64,000 bases of DNA, from assembly GCF_020037475.1 (NCBI RefSeq), contig NZ_JAIQDB010000001.1:310001-374000 (forward strand), read 5' to 3'. How positions within the stretch are numbered: position 1 is the first letter of the stretch; each line of letters begins with the position of its first letter. The translations under genes were made by a program, and so were the position numbers. This document shows positions 1-8,922 of the stretch, in pieces. The notes under the pieces were generated by a model that saw only the letters and a list, made by a program, of their open reading frames with translations, made no database searches and was not told the DNA's origin. The stretch is from Sutcliffiella deserti (lineage in GTDB: Bacteria; Bacillota; Bacilli; Bacillales; Bacillaceae_I).

Positions 1-715
1 TATCTTCCATCCAATAATGAGCAGAAAGCTTAGGGATAACAGGCTCAAGAACCACATAAGGAATACAAATATTGATCATCCCTGTTATTTCTCCAATTGT
101 TATGTTCATCGATATAACAATTACTGTTTCGTTTGGCGATACCATTTGTAAAAATTGTGGATTCACTTCAAGATCTGCCAAAAAGGGTTGTATTTCTGCA
201 ATCGATTCCCACGCTTCTCCGAAATTCTCAATCGCCCCTTCAAAAAGGTTCGTCATTAGTTTTGTTTCGATTTCTGTTAAACTGTCCACTTTGTTAAAGC
301 TTGTCCCTTTGCCGCCTAATTGACGGTCAAGCATTGCATAAGCAATATTGGGATTCACTTCTAGAACTATCCTTCCTTCTAGCGGTGCAACTTCAAATAC
401 ATTCAAGATAGTCATTTTTGGGATGGAGCGAATAAATTCCTCATATGGCAGTTGATCCACCGATGCCACACTTATTTGGATGTATGTCCTAAGTTGTGCT
501 GAAAAATATGTGGTTAATAGCCTAGCGAAATTTTCATGTATTCTTGTAATATTTCTGATTTGATCTTTGGAAAACCTGACTGCACGTTTAAAATCATATA
601 CTTTCACTCTTTTTACTTCGGTGTCTTTTTTTAATTGATCTGCATTCATCTCCCCAGTAGAAATAGCCGAGAGAAGTGCATCAATTTCACTTTGAGACAT
701 TACTTCTGTTGACAT
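1..715 (-). CDS. fliM: flagellar motor switch protein FliM (3' end cut by window edge)
   Basis: FliM is a C-ring component that binds phosphorylated CheY and sets the rotation direction. The visible 238 residues begin MSTEVMSQSEIDALLSAIS, the conserved N-terminal CheY-binding segment (SQSEIDALL), and run on into the middle CheC-like domain, including the PYEEFIRSIPKM and LGGKG segments typical of the family. The start at 715 is chosen because TAGGAGGTGG lies a few bases upstream. The reading frame is open to the window edge, so the C-terminal part (FliN-like domain) is missing from view only, not from the gene. It follows fliL by 36 bp and belongs to the fla/che operon. Confidence 0.96.
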   Translation of the reverse strand, partial: MSTEVMSQSEIDALLSAISTGEMNADQLKKDTEVKRVKVYDFKRAVRFSKDQIRNITRIHENFARLLTTYFSAQLRTYIQISVASVDQLPYEEFIRSIPKMTILNVFEVAPLEGRIVLEVNPNIAYAMLDRQLGGKGTSFNKVDSLTEIETKLMTNLFEGAIENFGEAWESIAEIQPFLADLEVNPQFLQMVSPNETVIVISMNITIGEITGMINICIPYVVLEPVIPKLSAHYWMED

Positions 716-751
716 AGCCACCACCTCCTAGTCCCATGGATCCCTTGGTGT

Positions 752-1183
752 TTAATTTTGAAGGAGAAAGGAAGTTGTATAAACCTTCACGACTAATCCA
801 TCTTGCATTAATTCATTTATTTTCGTCATAATTTGACTTTCAAGCTCCTCTAACCCTTCTTTACCGTCAAAATCTGAAGACTTCTTGTCGGAAATCTCTT
901 GAATTACTATATTCCGCACTTGGAATTCCCTTTTTTCTATTTCTGCTCTTGCTTTTTTGCTATCCGTTTGAATTTTGAACTGTACCCGAAGATATCCTCC
1001 ACTTTGAAGGTTGGTTGTTATTTCTTCCATATCGAATGAATGATTAATAATATCATCGATGGATACCTCTTCTGAAGAATCATCTGCATAAAATACATTC
1101 ACCGTTACTAATGCAACTACTCCTAAGAGGGTTATAACTAGTAAAATAATTATCATGCTATTCACTAATCTATTCTGAAACAT
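752..1183 (-). CDS. fliL: flagellar basal body-associated protein FliL
   Basis: A 143-residue FliL: short cytoplasmic N-terminus, one membrane helix at about residues 9-31 (SMIIILLVITLLGVVALV), then a periplasm/extracytoplasmic-facing domain. The family supports stator function and motor output. The ribosome binding site AGGAGGGG lies just upstream of the ATG. The first codons overlap the end of the swrD frame by 14 bp, which suggests translational coupling. Length matches the Bacillus homologue (about 140). Confidence 0.95.
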   Translation of the reverse strand: MFQNRLVNSMIIILLVITLLGVVALVTVNVFYADDSSEEVSIDDIINHSFDMEEITTNLQSGGYLRVQFKIQTDSKKARAEIEKREFQVRNIVIQEISDKKSSDFDGKEGLEELESQIMTKINELMQDGLVVKVYTTSFLLQN

Positions 1184-1385
1184 TAAATTCCCCTCCTAGC
1201 GTCTTTTGGTGAATTTTTGTGTAAAAATCATTACATCTTTGTATAACTTCATCCATCGTTTCAATTACAATAATTTTTTTACCATTATTAAGGCTGATGG
1301 TCGTATCTGGCATTTCCTCTACCTGTTCAATAAGCCAAGGATTTACCGCAAAGGATTTACCGTTAAGCTTTGTTAAAATAATCAT
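1170..1385 (-). CDS. swrD: FlbD/SwrD family flagellar protein
   Basis: A 71-residue protein with the FlbD-family layout: MIILTKLNGK at the start, then NPWLIE and a PDTTISLNNGKK strand pair. In B. subtilis the orthologue SwrD (YlzI) increases flagellar motor power and is needed for swarming; that role is known for the family, not visible here. It sits between flgE and fliL as in other Bacillus fla/che operons and overlaps fliL by 14 bp. The ribosome binding site before the ATG is weak. Confidence 0.88.
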   Translation of the reverse strand: MIILTKLNGKSFAVNPWLIEQVEEMPDTTISLNNGKKIIVIETMDEVIQRCNDFYTKIHQKTLGGEFNVSE

Positions 1386-1424
1386 AATAGAGGGGCTAGA
1401 GACCTATACTAACCCCATCCTCCT

Positions 1425-2906
1425 TTACCGTTTCAGATTGACAAGCTCTTGTAAAATTTCATCTGAGGTAGTAATGATTCTGGTGTTGGCCTGGAACCCT
1501 CTTTGAGCTGTAATCATTTCTGTAAATTCTTCTGAAAGATCTACATTAGACATTTCTAAAGTCCCGGCAATAATGGAAGCAGCGCCGGCATCTCCCGGTC
1601 GGAACATTTCATTTAACTGAATACCATCACCATTTTTGTCCATTGTTCCTGAATTGTTGGATTGTTGGAAAAGGTTTTCACCAATTCGCTCCAGTCCTGC
1701 ACCATTTGGAAACTTGGCGAGCATCACCTGTCCAGCTACCTTTAAGTTTCCAAACTGATCAATAAAACTCACTTTTCCATCACCGGAAATACTAAAACTC
1801 TTTGCATTAGGCGGAATCTGAATAAGTCCCGGGCTTCCACTTAAAGAATCACTCCAGTCTGGCAACTGAACCATCTCGGCTTTTGCTACAAAATTCTCAA
1901 AGCTTTTGTATTCATTATCAAGGCCTTCTTTAACAGATTGAGCGTAAAATACGAGATCGGAAAGAGTATTGACGTTAGAGCCGTTAGGAATAGGCATTGT
2001 TCCATTATAAGGTTGTACAATCGGATTGGATAACTGGTAAACTACTTCTCCAGTCTCATTAATAAAATTAGCAATATTTGTATTTAATGTTTGACCAGCT
2101 GTATTAAAGTTTGTTATTTGAGAGGAATAAATGTTACCGTAAAAGTTATTTAGTTCATCTGCAGAGTTATCACGAGCATTCTCGGCCGCCACTGCTGCCG
2201 CTAATAATTTTGCATCTGTGTTACCCGCTTCTGTACTCGCCTTCAGGGCATCTTCATAAGTTCTCTGAGCTTCTAAGAAGGCTTGTGAAAGCTTTAAAAA
2301 TTTAGTGGTATCGGTTCTAAATTCTTGAAATTCTCCAAAAAAGTTTTCTGCTCCGTTTAATGCAGCATTGGAAGCATTCATAATGTCCTCGGTTGGAATA
2401 GACTTTTCTCCGGTCTCCCCAATTAAATACATTCCATTTGAATTCACTAAATACCCATTATTGTCCATATAAAAATTACCAGCACGTGTATAATTCATCG
2501 CCACCGAATTATTGATGGCCCCACCAAGAATCCGATTATCTCCATAAGCAGTATTGGAGTCTACATTCACTCTAGTAACATCTGCTATAGAAGCAACCGC
2601 AAAGTACCCGTCACCTGATAATGCCAAATCAAGAGGTCTAGCTGTTGTCTGTAAAGAACCCTGTGTTTGAATCGAATCGATGGAGCTTATCATCGAGCCC
2701 AACCCAATCTGCTTTGCATTTACTCCACCTTTACCACCCGCAGGACCACTGGCCCCTGAAAGCTGTTGAACCATCATTTCCTGAAATGTTGCTCTTCCTT
2801 TTTTAAATCCGTACGTATTAACATTGGCAATATTATTACCAATTACATCTAACTTTGTTTGAAAGTTTCTTAATGCCCCTATACTTGAATACATCGAACG
2901 TAACAT
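1425..2906 (-). CDS. flgE: flagellar hook protein FlgE with a large internal insertion
   Basis: Hook subunit (called FlgG in older B. subtilis literature). Residues 1-40 carry the rod/hook N-terminal motif (ALRNFQTKLDVIGNNIANVNT region) and the last 45 residues carry the matching C-terminal motif (EMSNVDLSEEFTEMITAQRG, ending LQELVNLKR). Together with the DLALSGDGYF and YTRAGNFYMDNNGYLV segments these match the usual Bacillus hook protein of about 264 residues. Here the protein has 493 residues: after YLIGETG (about 164) there is extra, mostly helical sequence up to about residue 355, where IPPNAKSFSISGDGKVSF resumes the normal fold. The insert is rich in Ala, Asn and Glu. It follows flgD by 27 bp. 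Expected product: the hook filament, exported by the flagellar type III system. Confidence 0.95.
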   Translation of the reverse strand: MLRSMYSSIGALRNFQTKLDVIGNNIANVNTYGFKKGRATFQEMMVQQLSGASGPAGGKGGVNAKQIGLGSMISSIDSIQTQGSLQTTARPLDLALSGDGYFAVASIADVTRVNVDSNTAYGDNRILGGAINNSVAMNYTRAGNFYMDNNGYLVNSNGMYLIGETGEKSIPTEDIMNASNAALNGAENFFGEFQEFRTDTTKFLKLSQAFLEAQRTYEDALKASTEAGNTDAKLLAAAVAAENARDNSADELNNFYGNIYSSQITNFNTAGQTLNTNIANFINETGEVVYQLSNPIVQPYNGTMPIPNGSNVNTLSDLVFYAQSVKEGLDNEYKSFENFVAKAEMVQLPDWSDSLSGSPGLIQIPPNAKSFSISGDGKVSFIDQFGNLKVAGQVMLAKFPNGAGLERIGENLFQQSNNSGTMDKNGDGIQLNEMFRPGDAGAASIIAGTLEMSNVDLSEEFTEMITAQRGFQANTRIITTSDEILQELVNLKR

Positions 2907-2933
2907 AGTGATTGCTCCCCCATCTTATCTAAG

Positions 2934-3581
2934 TTATTGAGATATTTTTGTAATCGCATCAAGCGATATCTTTTCATCCATAAGGCTCGGATCAGAAACG
3001 GTAATAAAGGTTTTCCCATTCTTTGATACGACAGAGTCAACAGAAATATTTGTATATTCTTTTTCCTTGAACACAAGGGATACTTTTTTCCCGATAAGAT
3101 GACTTGCTTGAAGCAACGTAGAATCATTAACATTATTAGATTGACCGCTTGTAATCCTGGAAATCTGATCCATCGTGATTTCACTGCCATCACTCATCAC
3201 AAGCTTAGGTGTTCCACCACTTATCGCTACGCTTGTCACATTACCTGTCTTCATTTCGGTGACAGGTTCTTCCCCTACGAACTTAGTATCTTGCCAGGTT
3301 ATTTCTGAACCTATATATTGTTGTAAGTTTATCGCATGTTGTTTTTCTTGGGTCTTAATGAAACCTTCCATACTGGTATTCAAGTTGGTCATCTGTTCAA
3401 GAGAAGAAAAACTTGCCATCTGCGCAATAAACTCCCGATCTTCCATAGGGTTCATTGGGTCTTGGTTTTTCAGTTGTGCCATCAACAGCTTAAGAAAGTC
3501 ATCTTTCCCAAGCACTTTGTTTTGTTTGGCAGTTTCTACACTACGATTTTGAATGTATAAATCGGATGATATATTGGTCAT
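2934..3581 (-). CDS. flgD: flagellar hook assembly (capping) protein FlgD
   Basis: FlgD caps the growing hook and directs polymerisation of FlgE. The 215-residue product has the conserved N-terminal block LGKDDFLKLLMAQLKNQDP followed by NPMEDREFIAQMASFSSLEQ, the family signature, and a C-terminal beta-rich part. Length is larger than the 140 residues of B. subtilis FlgD but common in other Bacillus. AGGTGAGGG precedes the ATG. The start overlaps the end of fliK by 4 bp, and flgE follows at 27 bp. Confidence 0.95.
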   Translation of the reverse strand: MTNISSDLYIQNRSVETAKQNKVLGKDDFLKLLMAQLKNQDPMNPMEDREFIAQMASFSSLEQMTNLNTSMEGFIKTQEKQHAINLQQYIGSEITWQDTKFVGEEPVTEMKTGNVTSVAISGGTPKLVMSDGSEITMDQISRITSGQSNNVNDSTLLQASHLIGKKVSLVFKEKEYTNISVDSVVSKNGKTFITVSDPSLMDEKISLDAITKISQ

Positions 3582-4744
3582 AATCCCTCACCTATAGATT
3601 GATTCGTTTCTATTTCCTCTAATAATAATTCTTCAAAGGATTTATCCTGTTCTTCCTTAGAGTGATTATTATTAATATTGGCTCCCGGATGGCTCTGCTG
3701 TTTTTCCTGTTGTCTTCCTTGTTGTAATGAGAGTTGTTCTTGTTCTTGGTAGACGATTTCTATCTTGTCTACATTAATATTTGCATTTAGTAAATTTTGT
3801 TTAAGTGATGCCACTCCTCCTTCTAATAAAGAGGCACTGACTTTCGAATGAGCAACAAGCTTTGCAATTAACCCATTTTGCGAGTCTTGTAGCTTGATAT
3901 GCAATGTTCCTAAGTGCTCTGGATTCAACCTAATGGTCATAGATTGATGTCCATTTACTAACCTAGTATGAGATTTAGATAGAATAGCTTCCAACTTTTG
4001 TATAAGCTGTTCTCTTGCCACTTGAGAAGTTGTTGTATCTAAAGTCAATTGAATAGTAGCTTGCTTTGGCTGTTGTAGCAGATGCATTGAAAAAGTATTA
4101 ATAGACTCGCCATCATTTAAATGCCGGCTAAAAGGTATGACCTTCGATTGAGATGTATCCATTCGTTGCACTTGATTACTTGAATCAGGAAATACTTTTT
4201 CTAACTTTTTAGCAATTAACACCATTAACTCTCGTATATCTGACTGTTGTTTGAGAGGCTGTAATTCCTTTTTTTCTTCCATACCTTCAGCCCATTGCTT
4301 AATAAAAATTATCACTTTTTCAGAAATATGGGACAGTTTTTCTGGTAATTGTTGAACGTTTATTGCCTGCTGTGGTACATTCTGAATTGCTTGTTGCATT
4401 TGGTTCACAATCTCAGTAAAGGCAAGTAAATCTTCTATTAATGCATAATACTCTTCCGGAACATTCTCACCCTCTAGACTGTTAAGAAGTGAAAGCTCTA
4501 GATGAAGGATTTCATTCATTTCCTCAAGAAGTGTTTCGATTTGTGTATCTGTTTCCATTTCGATATGGTTAGTTAGCTTATTGGTTTCTGGCAATGATTC
4601 ACTTAATAAAGCTAGCAAACTGGTTGATAAAAGCTGATGAAATTTCCCATCTTCAGGTAAATCTACTTTCTGACTTTTTTCATTTTTAAGCTGAAGAGGG
4701 TTATTTTGCACAGCATTCTCTATATCACCTGGTATTAACATCAT
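3578..4744 (-). CDS. fliK: flagellar hook-length control protein FliK
   Basis: FliK measures hook length and triggers the FlhB export switch. The 388-residue protein has the usual poorly conserved, Gln/Glu-rich N-terminal two thirds and a recognisable C-terminal Flg_hook domain at about 265-335 (QSMTIRLNPEHLGTLHIKL, then GLIAKLVAHSKVSASLL). The extreme C-terminus is Gln-rich and disordered in appearance. The position between ylxF and flgD is the standard one. It starts at the first of two adjacent Met codons, 7 bp after AAAGGATG. Confidence 0.93.
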   Translation of the reverse strand: MMLIPGDIENAVQNNPLQLKNEKSQKVDLPEDGKFHQLLSTSLLALLSESLPETNKLTNHIEMETDTQIETLLEEMNEILHLELSLLNSLEGENVPEEYYALIEDLLAFTEIVNQMQQAIQNVPQQAINVQQLPEKLSHISEKVIIFIKQWAEGMEEKKELQPLKQQSDIRELMVLIAKKLEKVFPDSSNQVQRMDTSQSKVIPFSRHLNDGESINTFSMHLLQQPKQATIQLTLDTTTSQVAREQLIQKLEAILSKSHTRLVNGHQSMTIRLNPEHLGTLHIKLQDSQNGLIAKLVAHSKVSASLLEGGVASLKQNLLNANINVDKIEIVYQEQEQLSLQQGRQQEKQQSHPGANINNNHSKEEQDKSFEELLLEEIETNQSIGEGL

Positions 4745-4769
4745 CTTACTTCATCCTTTCACAACAGAT

Positions 4770-5345
4770 TTACTCATCTTTTGCTAATAACTCCGTAAAT
4801 CTTGCTGCTTGTTCTGGTTCCAGGCTGCCTAGAATAGAAGATTTCTTAGCAACACTTAATTCACTTAGAATATGAACTGCCATTTCTTCTTCTAACTCCA
4901 TCATAATTTCTGCTGCTTTCTTCGTAGACATTCTTTCATAAAGATTGGATAGCTCTTTTGTTGATACTTTAACCTCTTCTTCTTGAGTTTCTAATTCTTT
5001 AATTCGACTATTTGCTTGATCTAATTGTGCAGCAAGCTTAGTTATTTCCTGCTGTTTGTCGATTATTTCTCTTTCAAGGAGAGCGACCTCTTTAGGAGCT
5101 TGAGCATCCTTGGACTCTTTTTCTTGAGAATCCTCATCTTTTTCTTGTTCTTCTGTTTGTGTAACTGCTTTTTCAGGAATAAATGATTGAGCAACATCAA
5201 AAACATTTACACCTTGAAAGGTTAAATATCCTAGAACCAATGTTAATAAAAATAAAATCGGAAAAACAAACAAATATAATAATTTCTGTAAAAAAGTATA
5301 AGTGCGTTCTTCTTCCATGCTTGATTGTTGATTTTCTTTTTTCAT
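4770..5345 (-). CDS. ylxF: YlxF, MgtE-N-like flagellar operon protein
   Basis: Membrane-anchored helical protein of the fla/che operon. A membrane helix lies at about residues 20-45 of the chosen start (LLYLFVFPILFLLTLVLGYL), then a charged linker, a coiled coil (EREIIDKQQEITKLAAQLDQ region) and a C-terminal helical domain related to the MgtE intracellular N domain (LYERMSTKKAAEIMMELEEE). The open frame extends 17 codons further upstream, but that would overlap fliJ; the ATG at 5345 has AGGTGAAG at a good distance and begins 7 bp after the fliJ stop. The precise role is unknown; location suggests help in flagellar export or assembly. Confidence 0.85.
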   Translation of the reverse strand: MKKENQQSSMEEERTYTFLQKLLYLFVFPILFLLTLVLGYLTFQGVNVFDVAQSFIPEKAVTQTEEQEKDEDSQEKESKDAQAPKEVALLEREIIDKQQEITKLAAQLDQANSRIKELETQEEEVKVSTKELSNLYERMSTKKAAEIMMELEEEMAVHILSELSVAKKSSILGSLEPEQAARFTELLAKDE

Positions 5346-5352
5346 AGCTACT

Positions 5353-5802
5353 TCACCTATTCGTGTGATGCGTATATTGTAGGATAGAAAGCTCATCTAT
5401 AAAGGATGTCTCGATCCTGCTCTCATTTTGTTTCCATAAAACTTTTTGCTTATCATCAAGCACTTCATATTTTTTGCATTCTATTGAATGCTCTTTTAAT
5501 TTTTCTTCTTTAAGATTCATTAGTGCTCGTGCATGACTTACTTTCCTCTGCTGATTCCGCACATTTTTTTCTAGATTACCAATAAAATACTGTTGTTGTT
5601 TTAAAATATCTATCGGTATCCCGGTTTGTAGTCGACCATGCAAGGTTGTTTCAAGTTGCTCTTTTTTCTTAAGCAATGTATAGAGTTCCTGGCCTTCTGA
5701 TTCAAATTGAGAAATCGCATCTTGATATTCTGAGCTGGCGATATCTTTTTCTGCTTTCTTAACAAATAATATTTTCCCTAAACGATCTTTTCTTTCTGTC
5801 AC
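5353..5802 (-). CDS. fliJ: flagellar export chaperone/stalk protein FliJ
   Basis: A 149-residue, almost entirely helical, charged protein, as expected of FliJ, the antiparallel coiled coil that inserts into the FliI ATPase ring and escorts export substrates. The start codon is GTG, preceded by AAGGTGG at 5-6 bp. It lies 9 bp after fliI and directly before ylxF, its standard place. Identification rests on length, coiled-coil character and position, since FliJ sequences are poorly conserved. Confidence 0.9.
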   Translation of the reverse strand: MTERKDRLGKILFVKKAEKDIASSEYQDAISQFESEGQELYTLLKKKEQLETTLHGRLQTGIPIDILKQQQYFIGNLEKNVRNQQRKVSHARALMNLKEEKLKEHSIECKKYEVLDDKQKVLWKQNESRIETSFIDELSILQYTHHTNR

Positions 5803-5811
5803 GAGACCACC

Positions 5812-7125
5812 TTATTTCATCAAGTTAATTAGCTCATCTTTTGTTTCAGTAAAACTCCATTTCGATTCAACATCTTGTTTTAGAAAATGAATAATAGCGG
5901 GATATGCTTGGATGGCTTCGTCAATATCTCTTGAAGTACCACGCTTATATGCTCCAATATTAATTAGGTCTTCCGCTTGATAATATTTGGATAGCTTCTC
6001 CCTCATGTACTCAGCGGCTTGCTTATGCTCATGGCTTACAATATTGTTCATTACTCGACTCACGCTTTTGAGAACATTGATAGCCGGGTATTGACCTCTA
6101 TTGGCAAGTTCTCTATCTAAAACAAAATGTCCATCCAATATCCCTCTGACACTATCCGCAATTGGCTCATTCATATCGTCTCCATCTACCAATACGGTAT
6201 AGAAAGCTGTAATGGATCCTTTTTCATTTGTCCCCGTTCTCTCTAAAAGCTTAGGAAGCATTGAAAAAACCGATGGAGTATATCCTTTTGTTGTCGGTGG
6301 TTCTCCAATAGCTAATCCAACTTCTCGTTGTGCCATTGCAACACGTGTAACAGAATCCATCATTAGCATTACATTTAATCCCGCGTCACGAAAATATTCT
6401 GCGATTGCAGTTGCAGTATACGCGCCCTTAATCCGCATTAATGCAGGCTGATCAGAGGTTGCTACGATAACAATTGATCTTTTTAGCCCTTCTGATCCAA
6501 GGTCTCGTTCTAAAAAGTCCCTTACCTCTCTGCCCCGTTCCCCTATTAAAGCAATTACATTAATATCTGCAAATGTATTTCTTGCAATCATACCTAGTAA
6601 GGTACTTTTACCAACACCACTTCCAGCAAATATGCCTACCCTTTGACCCTTACCAACGGTTAAAAGTCCGTCAATGACCTTGACACCTACTTCTAATTCT
6701 TCGGAAATGGATGGTCTTGACATTGGATTTGGTGGGGGTTGATCGGTTGGATATTTTCCAAGTCCCATTGGCATCTCTTCGGAGGGATCCAGAGGATTAC
6801 CTAATGCATCCAGTACCATTCCTTGAAGACATTCACCAATTTTTATTTCTAAAGGCTGGTGTGTGGCTTCCACCATACAGCCAGGGCCAATGTCCTGTAT
6901 ATCTGTAAAAGGCATTAATATAACATGCTCATCTCGAAATCCTACTACCTCTGCCTGAACGACTCTTCTTTTTTTCTTGTCAATTATGATATTACAAACA
7001 TCGCCGATTGAACTTTCCGGACCCTTTGATTCAATCATTAATCCTATAACCCTTTTTACTTTTCCATACCGTTTGTAAGGATTTATATCTTCTATTTCCT
7101 GCAATATTTCCTCAATCATCTTCAT
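5812..7125 (-). CDS. fliI: flagellum-specific ATP synthase FliI
   Basis: ATPase of the flagellar type III export apparatus, homologous to the F1 beta subunit. Walker A GIFAGSGVGKST is at about residues 164-175 and Walker B VMLMMD at about 252-257; the ALIGERGREV segment between them is typical. At 437 residues it has the normal length. The ATG overlaps the fliH stop (ATGA), so translation of FliH and FliI, which form a heterotrimer, is probably coupled. Confidence 0.98.
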   Translation of the reverse strand: MKMIEEILQEIEDINPYKRYGKVKRVIGLMIESKGPESSIGDVCNIIIDKKKRRVVQAEVVGFRDEHVILMPFTDIQDIGPGCMVEATHQPLEIKIGECLQGMVLDALGNPLDPSEEMPMGLGKYPTDQPPPNPMSRPSISEELEVGVKVIDGLLTVGKGQRVGIFAGSGVGKSTLLGMIARNTFADINVIALIGERGREVRDFLERDLGSEGLKRSIVIVATSDQPALMRIKGAYTATAIAEYFRDAGLNVMLMMDSVTRVAMAQREVGLAIGEPPTTKGYTPSVFSMLPKLLERTGTNEKGSITAFYTVLVDGDDMNEPIADSVRGILDGHFVLDRELANRGQYPAINVLKSVSRVMNNIVSHEHKQAAEYMREKLSKYYQAEDLINIGAYKRGTSRDIDEAIQAYPAIIHFLKQDVESKWSFTETKDELINLMK

Positions 7126-7901
7126 TGCGCTGCCCCTGCTTTCACTAAGTGCAACAGTTTTTCTTTAATTTCTGCTAATTGTGTTTGTACGGATACTTCC
7201 ATCCGACCAGCAGTTGAGTCAATCCAGCACCCATCTTCAGCTAAATCCACCTCTGGATATATATGAATATCAAATTGGCTGTTCATTATATTTTGTAAAA
7301 GATGTTTATTTTGAATAAGTAACGGGTATTGTTTAGGACTGACATAAATTCTGATTTCCTCTTTTTCTTTTACTTCCTTTAGTGCTGTTTGTACTAGACT
7401 GATATACTGGGTCGGTTCTTTATCTAGTTTCATCCCAATGATTTTTTCAGCCACCTTCATACTAATGGAGAGGATTTCTTCAGAAGAGCTGTCCAGTTTC
7501 TTTTCATAATCTGTAGTTGAGAGTGTCACCATTTGTTTGGCCTCTGAAATATAACTTTCGTATTGCACATTTGCATCAGCTTTTCCTTGTTGAAAGCCAG
7601 CACTGTATCCCTCTTCGGTCGCTTGGTTTATCAATGCCTGTTTTTCTTCTGACCAGTTCTGTTTATCTTTTTCTATATTTCCAAGGATTCTATTATGTTC
7701 TTCAACAGCTTTATTAATAATTTCTGCTGCCTCAGCCTTGGTTTTCTGTACCATGCTGTTTATCTCTTCAATTGATGGACTCTTACTGTTTTGATGCTCA
7801 TTCTCCTGTCTTAAAAATATCGGCGCAACCTTGATGGCTACTTTTTCTTTTCCCTCTAGTATCAAAGAAGTCGATTTAATTAATCTAGACAATGATGTCA
7901 T
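7122..7901 (-). CDS. fliH: flagellar assembly protein FliH
   Basis: FliH binds and regulates FliI at the export gate. The protein has a short N-terminus, a long charged coiled coil at about 45-140 and a C-terminal domain resembling the delta subunit of ATP synthase (AEKIIGMKLDKEP, then PEVDLAEDGCWIDS), which is diagnostic. The start is uncertain: the frame is open from a TTG at 7919, an ATG lies at 7901, and a TTG at 7892 has the best spacing from GGTGGAGGGG. All of these overlap the end of fliG (stop at 7885-7887), so translational coupling is likely. I use the ATG; the choice changes only a few residues. Confidence 0.92.
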   Translation of the reverse strand: MTSLSRLIKSTSLILEGKEKVAIKVAPIFLRQENEHQNSKSPSIEEINSMVQKTKAEAAEIINKAVEEHNRILGNIEKDKQNWSEEKQALINQATEEGYSAGFQQGKADANVQYESYISEAKQMVTLSTTDYEKKLDSSSEEILSISMKVAEKIIGMKLDKEPTQYISLVQTALKEVKEKEEIRIYVSPKQYPLLIQNKHLLQNIMNSQFDIHIYPEVDLAEDGCWIDSTAGRMEVSVQTQLAEIKEKLLHLVKAGAAQ

Positions 7902-8904
7902 CCCCTCCACCGCGGGCAATTACAATTTCTCCTGCTTCTTCAAGCTTACGAATAATGCCTACAATCCGGGATTGAGATTCCTCTACATCCTTCAAACGGA
8001 CAGGACCCATATATTCCATATCATCTTTCATCGTTTCTACCATACGTTTAGACATATTCTTAAAGACAATATCTTTTACTTCTTCACTAGCTACCTTTAG
8101 TGCAAGCATTAGATCTTCGTTTTCTACATCACGAATGACACGTTGTATTGCCATATTATCCAAGGTAACGATATCTTCAAATACAAACATTCGTTTCTTT
8201 ATTTCTTCTGCTAGTTCTGGGTCTTGAATCTCAAGAGCATCCAATATAGTTCGTTCTGTACTTCGATCCACTTGATTTAACACATCTACAACAGCATCGA
8301 TACCACCTGTATTTGTGTAATCCCTTGTTACCGTCGTCGATAATTTTCTTTCAAGTATTTGCTCTACCTCATTGATGATCTCAGGGGAAGTACTATCCAT
8401 TACAGCAATTCTTTTCGCAATATCTGCTTGTAGCTCCTGTGGTAACTCTGAAAGAATTTGACCTGACTTTGTTGGTTCCAGGTAAGATAGTACTAAAGCA
8501 ATTGTTTGAGGATGCTCATTTTGGATAAAATTCAAAATTTGTGATGCATCTGCTTTTCTAGCAAAATCAAAAGGTTTAACCTGTAAGGACGAAGTTAACC
8601 GAGTAATGATAGCAGATGCCTGTTCTTTGCCCAACGCCTTTTCTAATACAGTTTTTGCATAATTAATTCCGCCTTGAGAAATATAATCCTGCGCTAAAGC
8701 GATTTGATGGAATTCTTCTAGAACATCTTCCTTTATATGAGAGTCTACTGTTCTGACACCTGAGATTTCTAATGTCAACTTTTCAATTTCATCTTCCGAA
8801 AGGTGTTTATATACGGAAGCGGAAACATCGGGTCCAAGTGAGATTAATAAGATGGCTGCCTTTTGTTTATTTGTAAATACTTTGTTTGAACTTGCTTTTG
8901 CCAT
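7885..8904 (-). CDS. fliG: flagellar motor switch protein FliG
   Basis: Rotor protein that contacts the MotAB stator. The 339-residue product has the three armadillo-like FliG domains: N-terminal (KQKAAILLISLGPDVSA), the EHPQ motif of the middle domain at about 130, and the charged C-terminal torque helix (LALKVASEEVKDIVFKNMS). Length is as usual. AAAGGTGG precedes the ATG, and fliF ends 18 bp upstream. It overlaps the start region of fliH. Confidence 0.98.
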   Translation of the reverse strand: MAKASSNKVFTNKQKAAILLISLGPDVSASVYKHLSEDEIEKLTLEISGVRTVDSHIKEDVLEEFHQIALAQDYISQGGINYAKTVLEKALGKEQASAIITRLTSSLQVKPFDFARKADASQILNFIQNEHPQTIALVLSYLEPTKSGQILSELPQELQADIAKRIAVMDSTSPEIINEVEQILERKLSTTVTRDYTNTGGIDAVVDVLNQVDRSTERTILDALEIQDPELAEEIKKRMFVFEDIVTLDNMAIQRVIRDVENEDLMLALKVASEEVKDIVFKNMSKRMVETMKDDMEYMGPVRLKDVEESQSRIVGIIRKLEEAGEIVIARGGGDDIIV

Positions 8905-8922
8905 TTATTGAACCACCTTTTC

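Noticed and set aside
2879-3193. 104-codon frame on the minus strand within flgD
   Set aside because: Shadow frame of flgD in another phase; composition is not that of a folded protein and flgD is certain.
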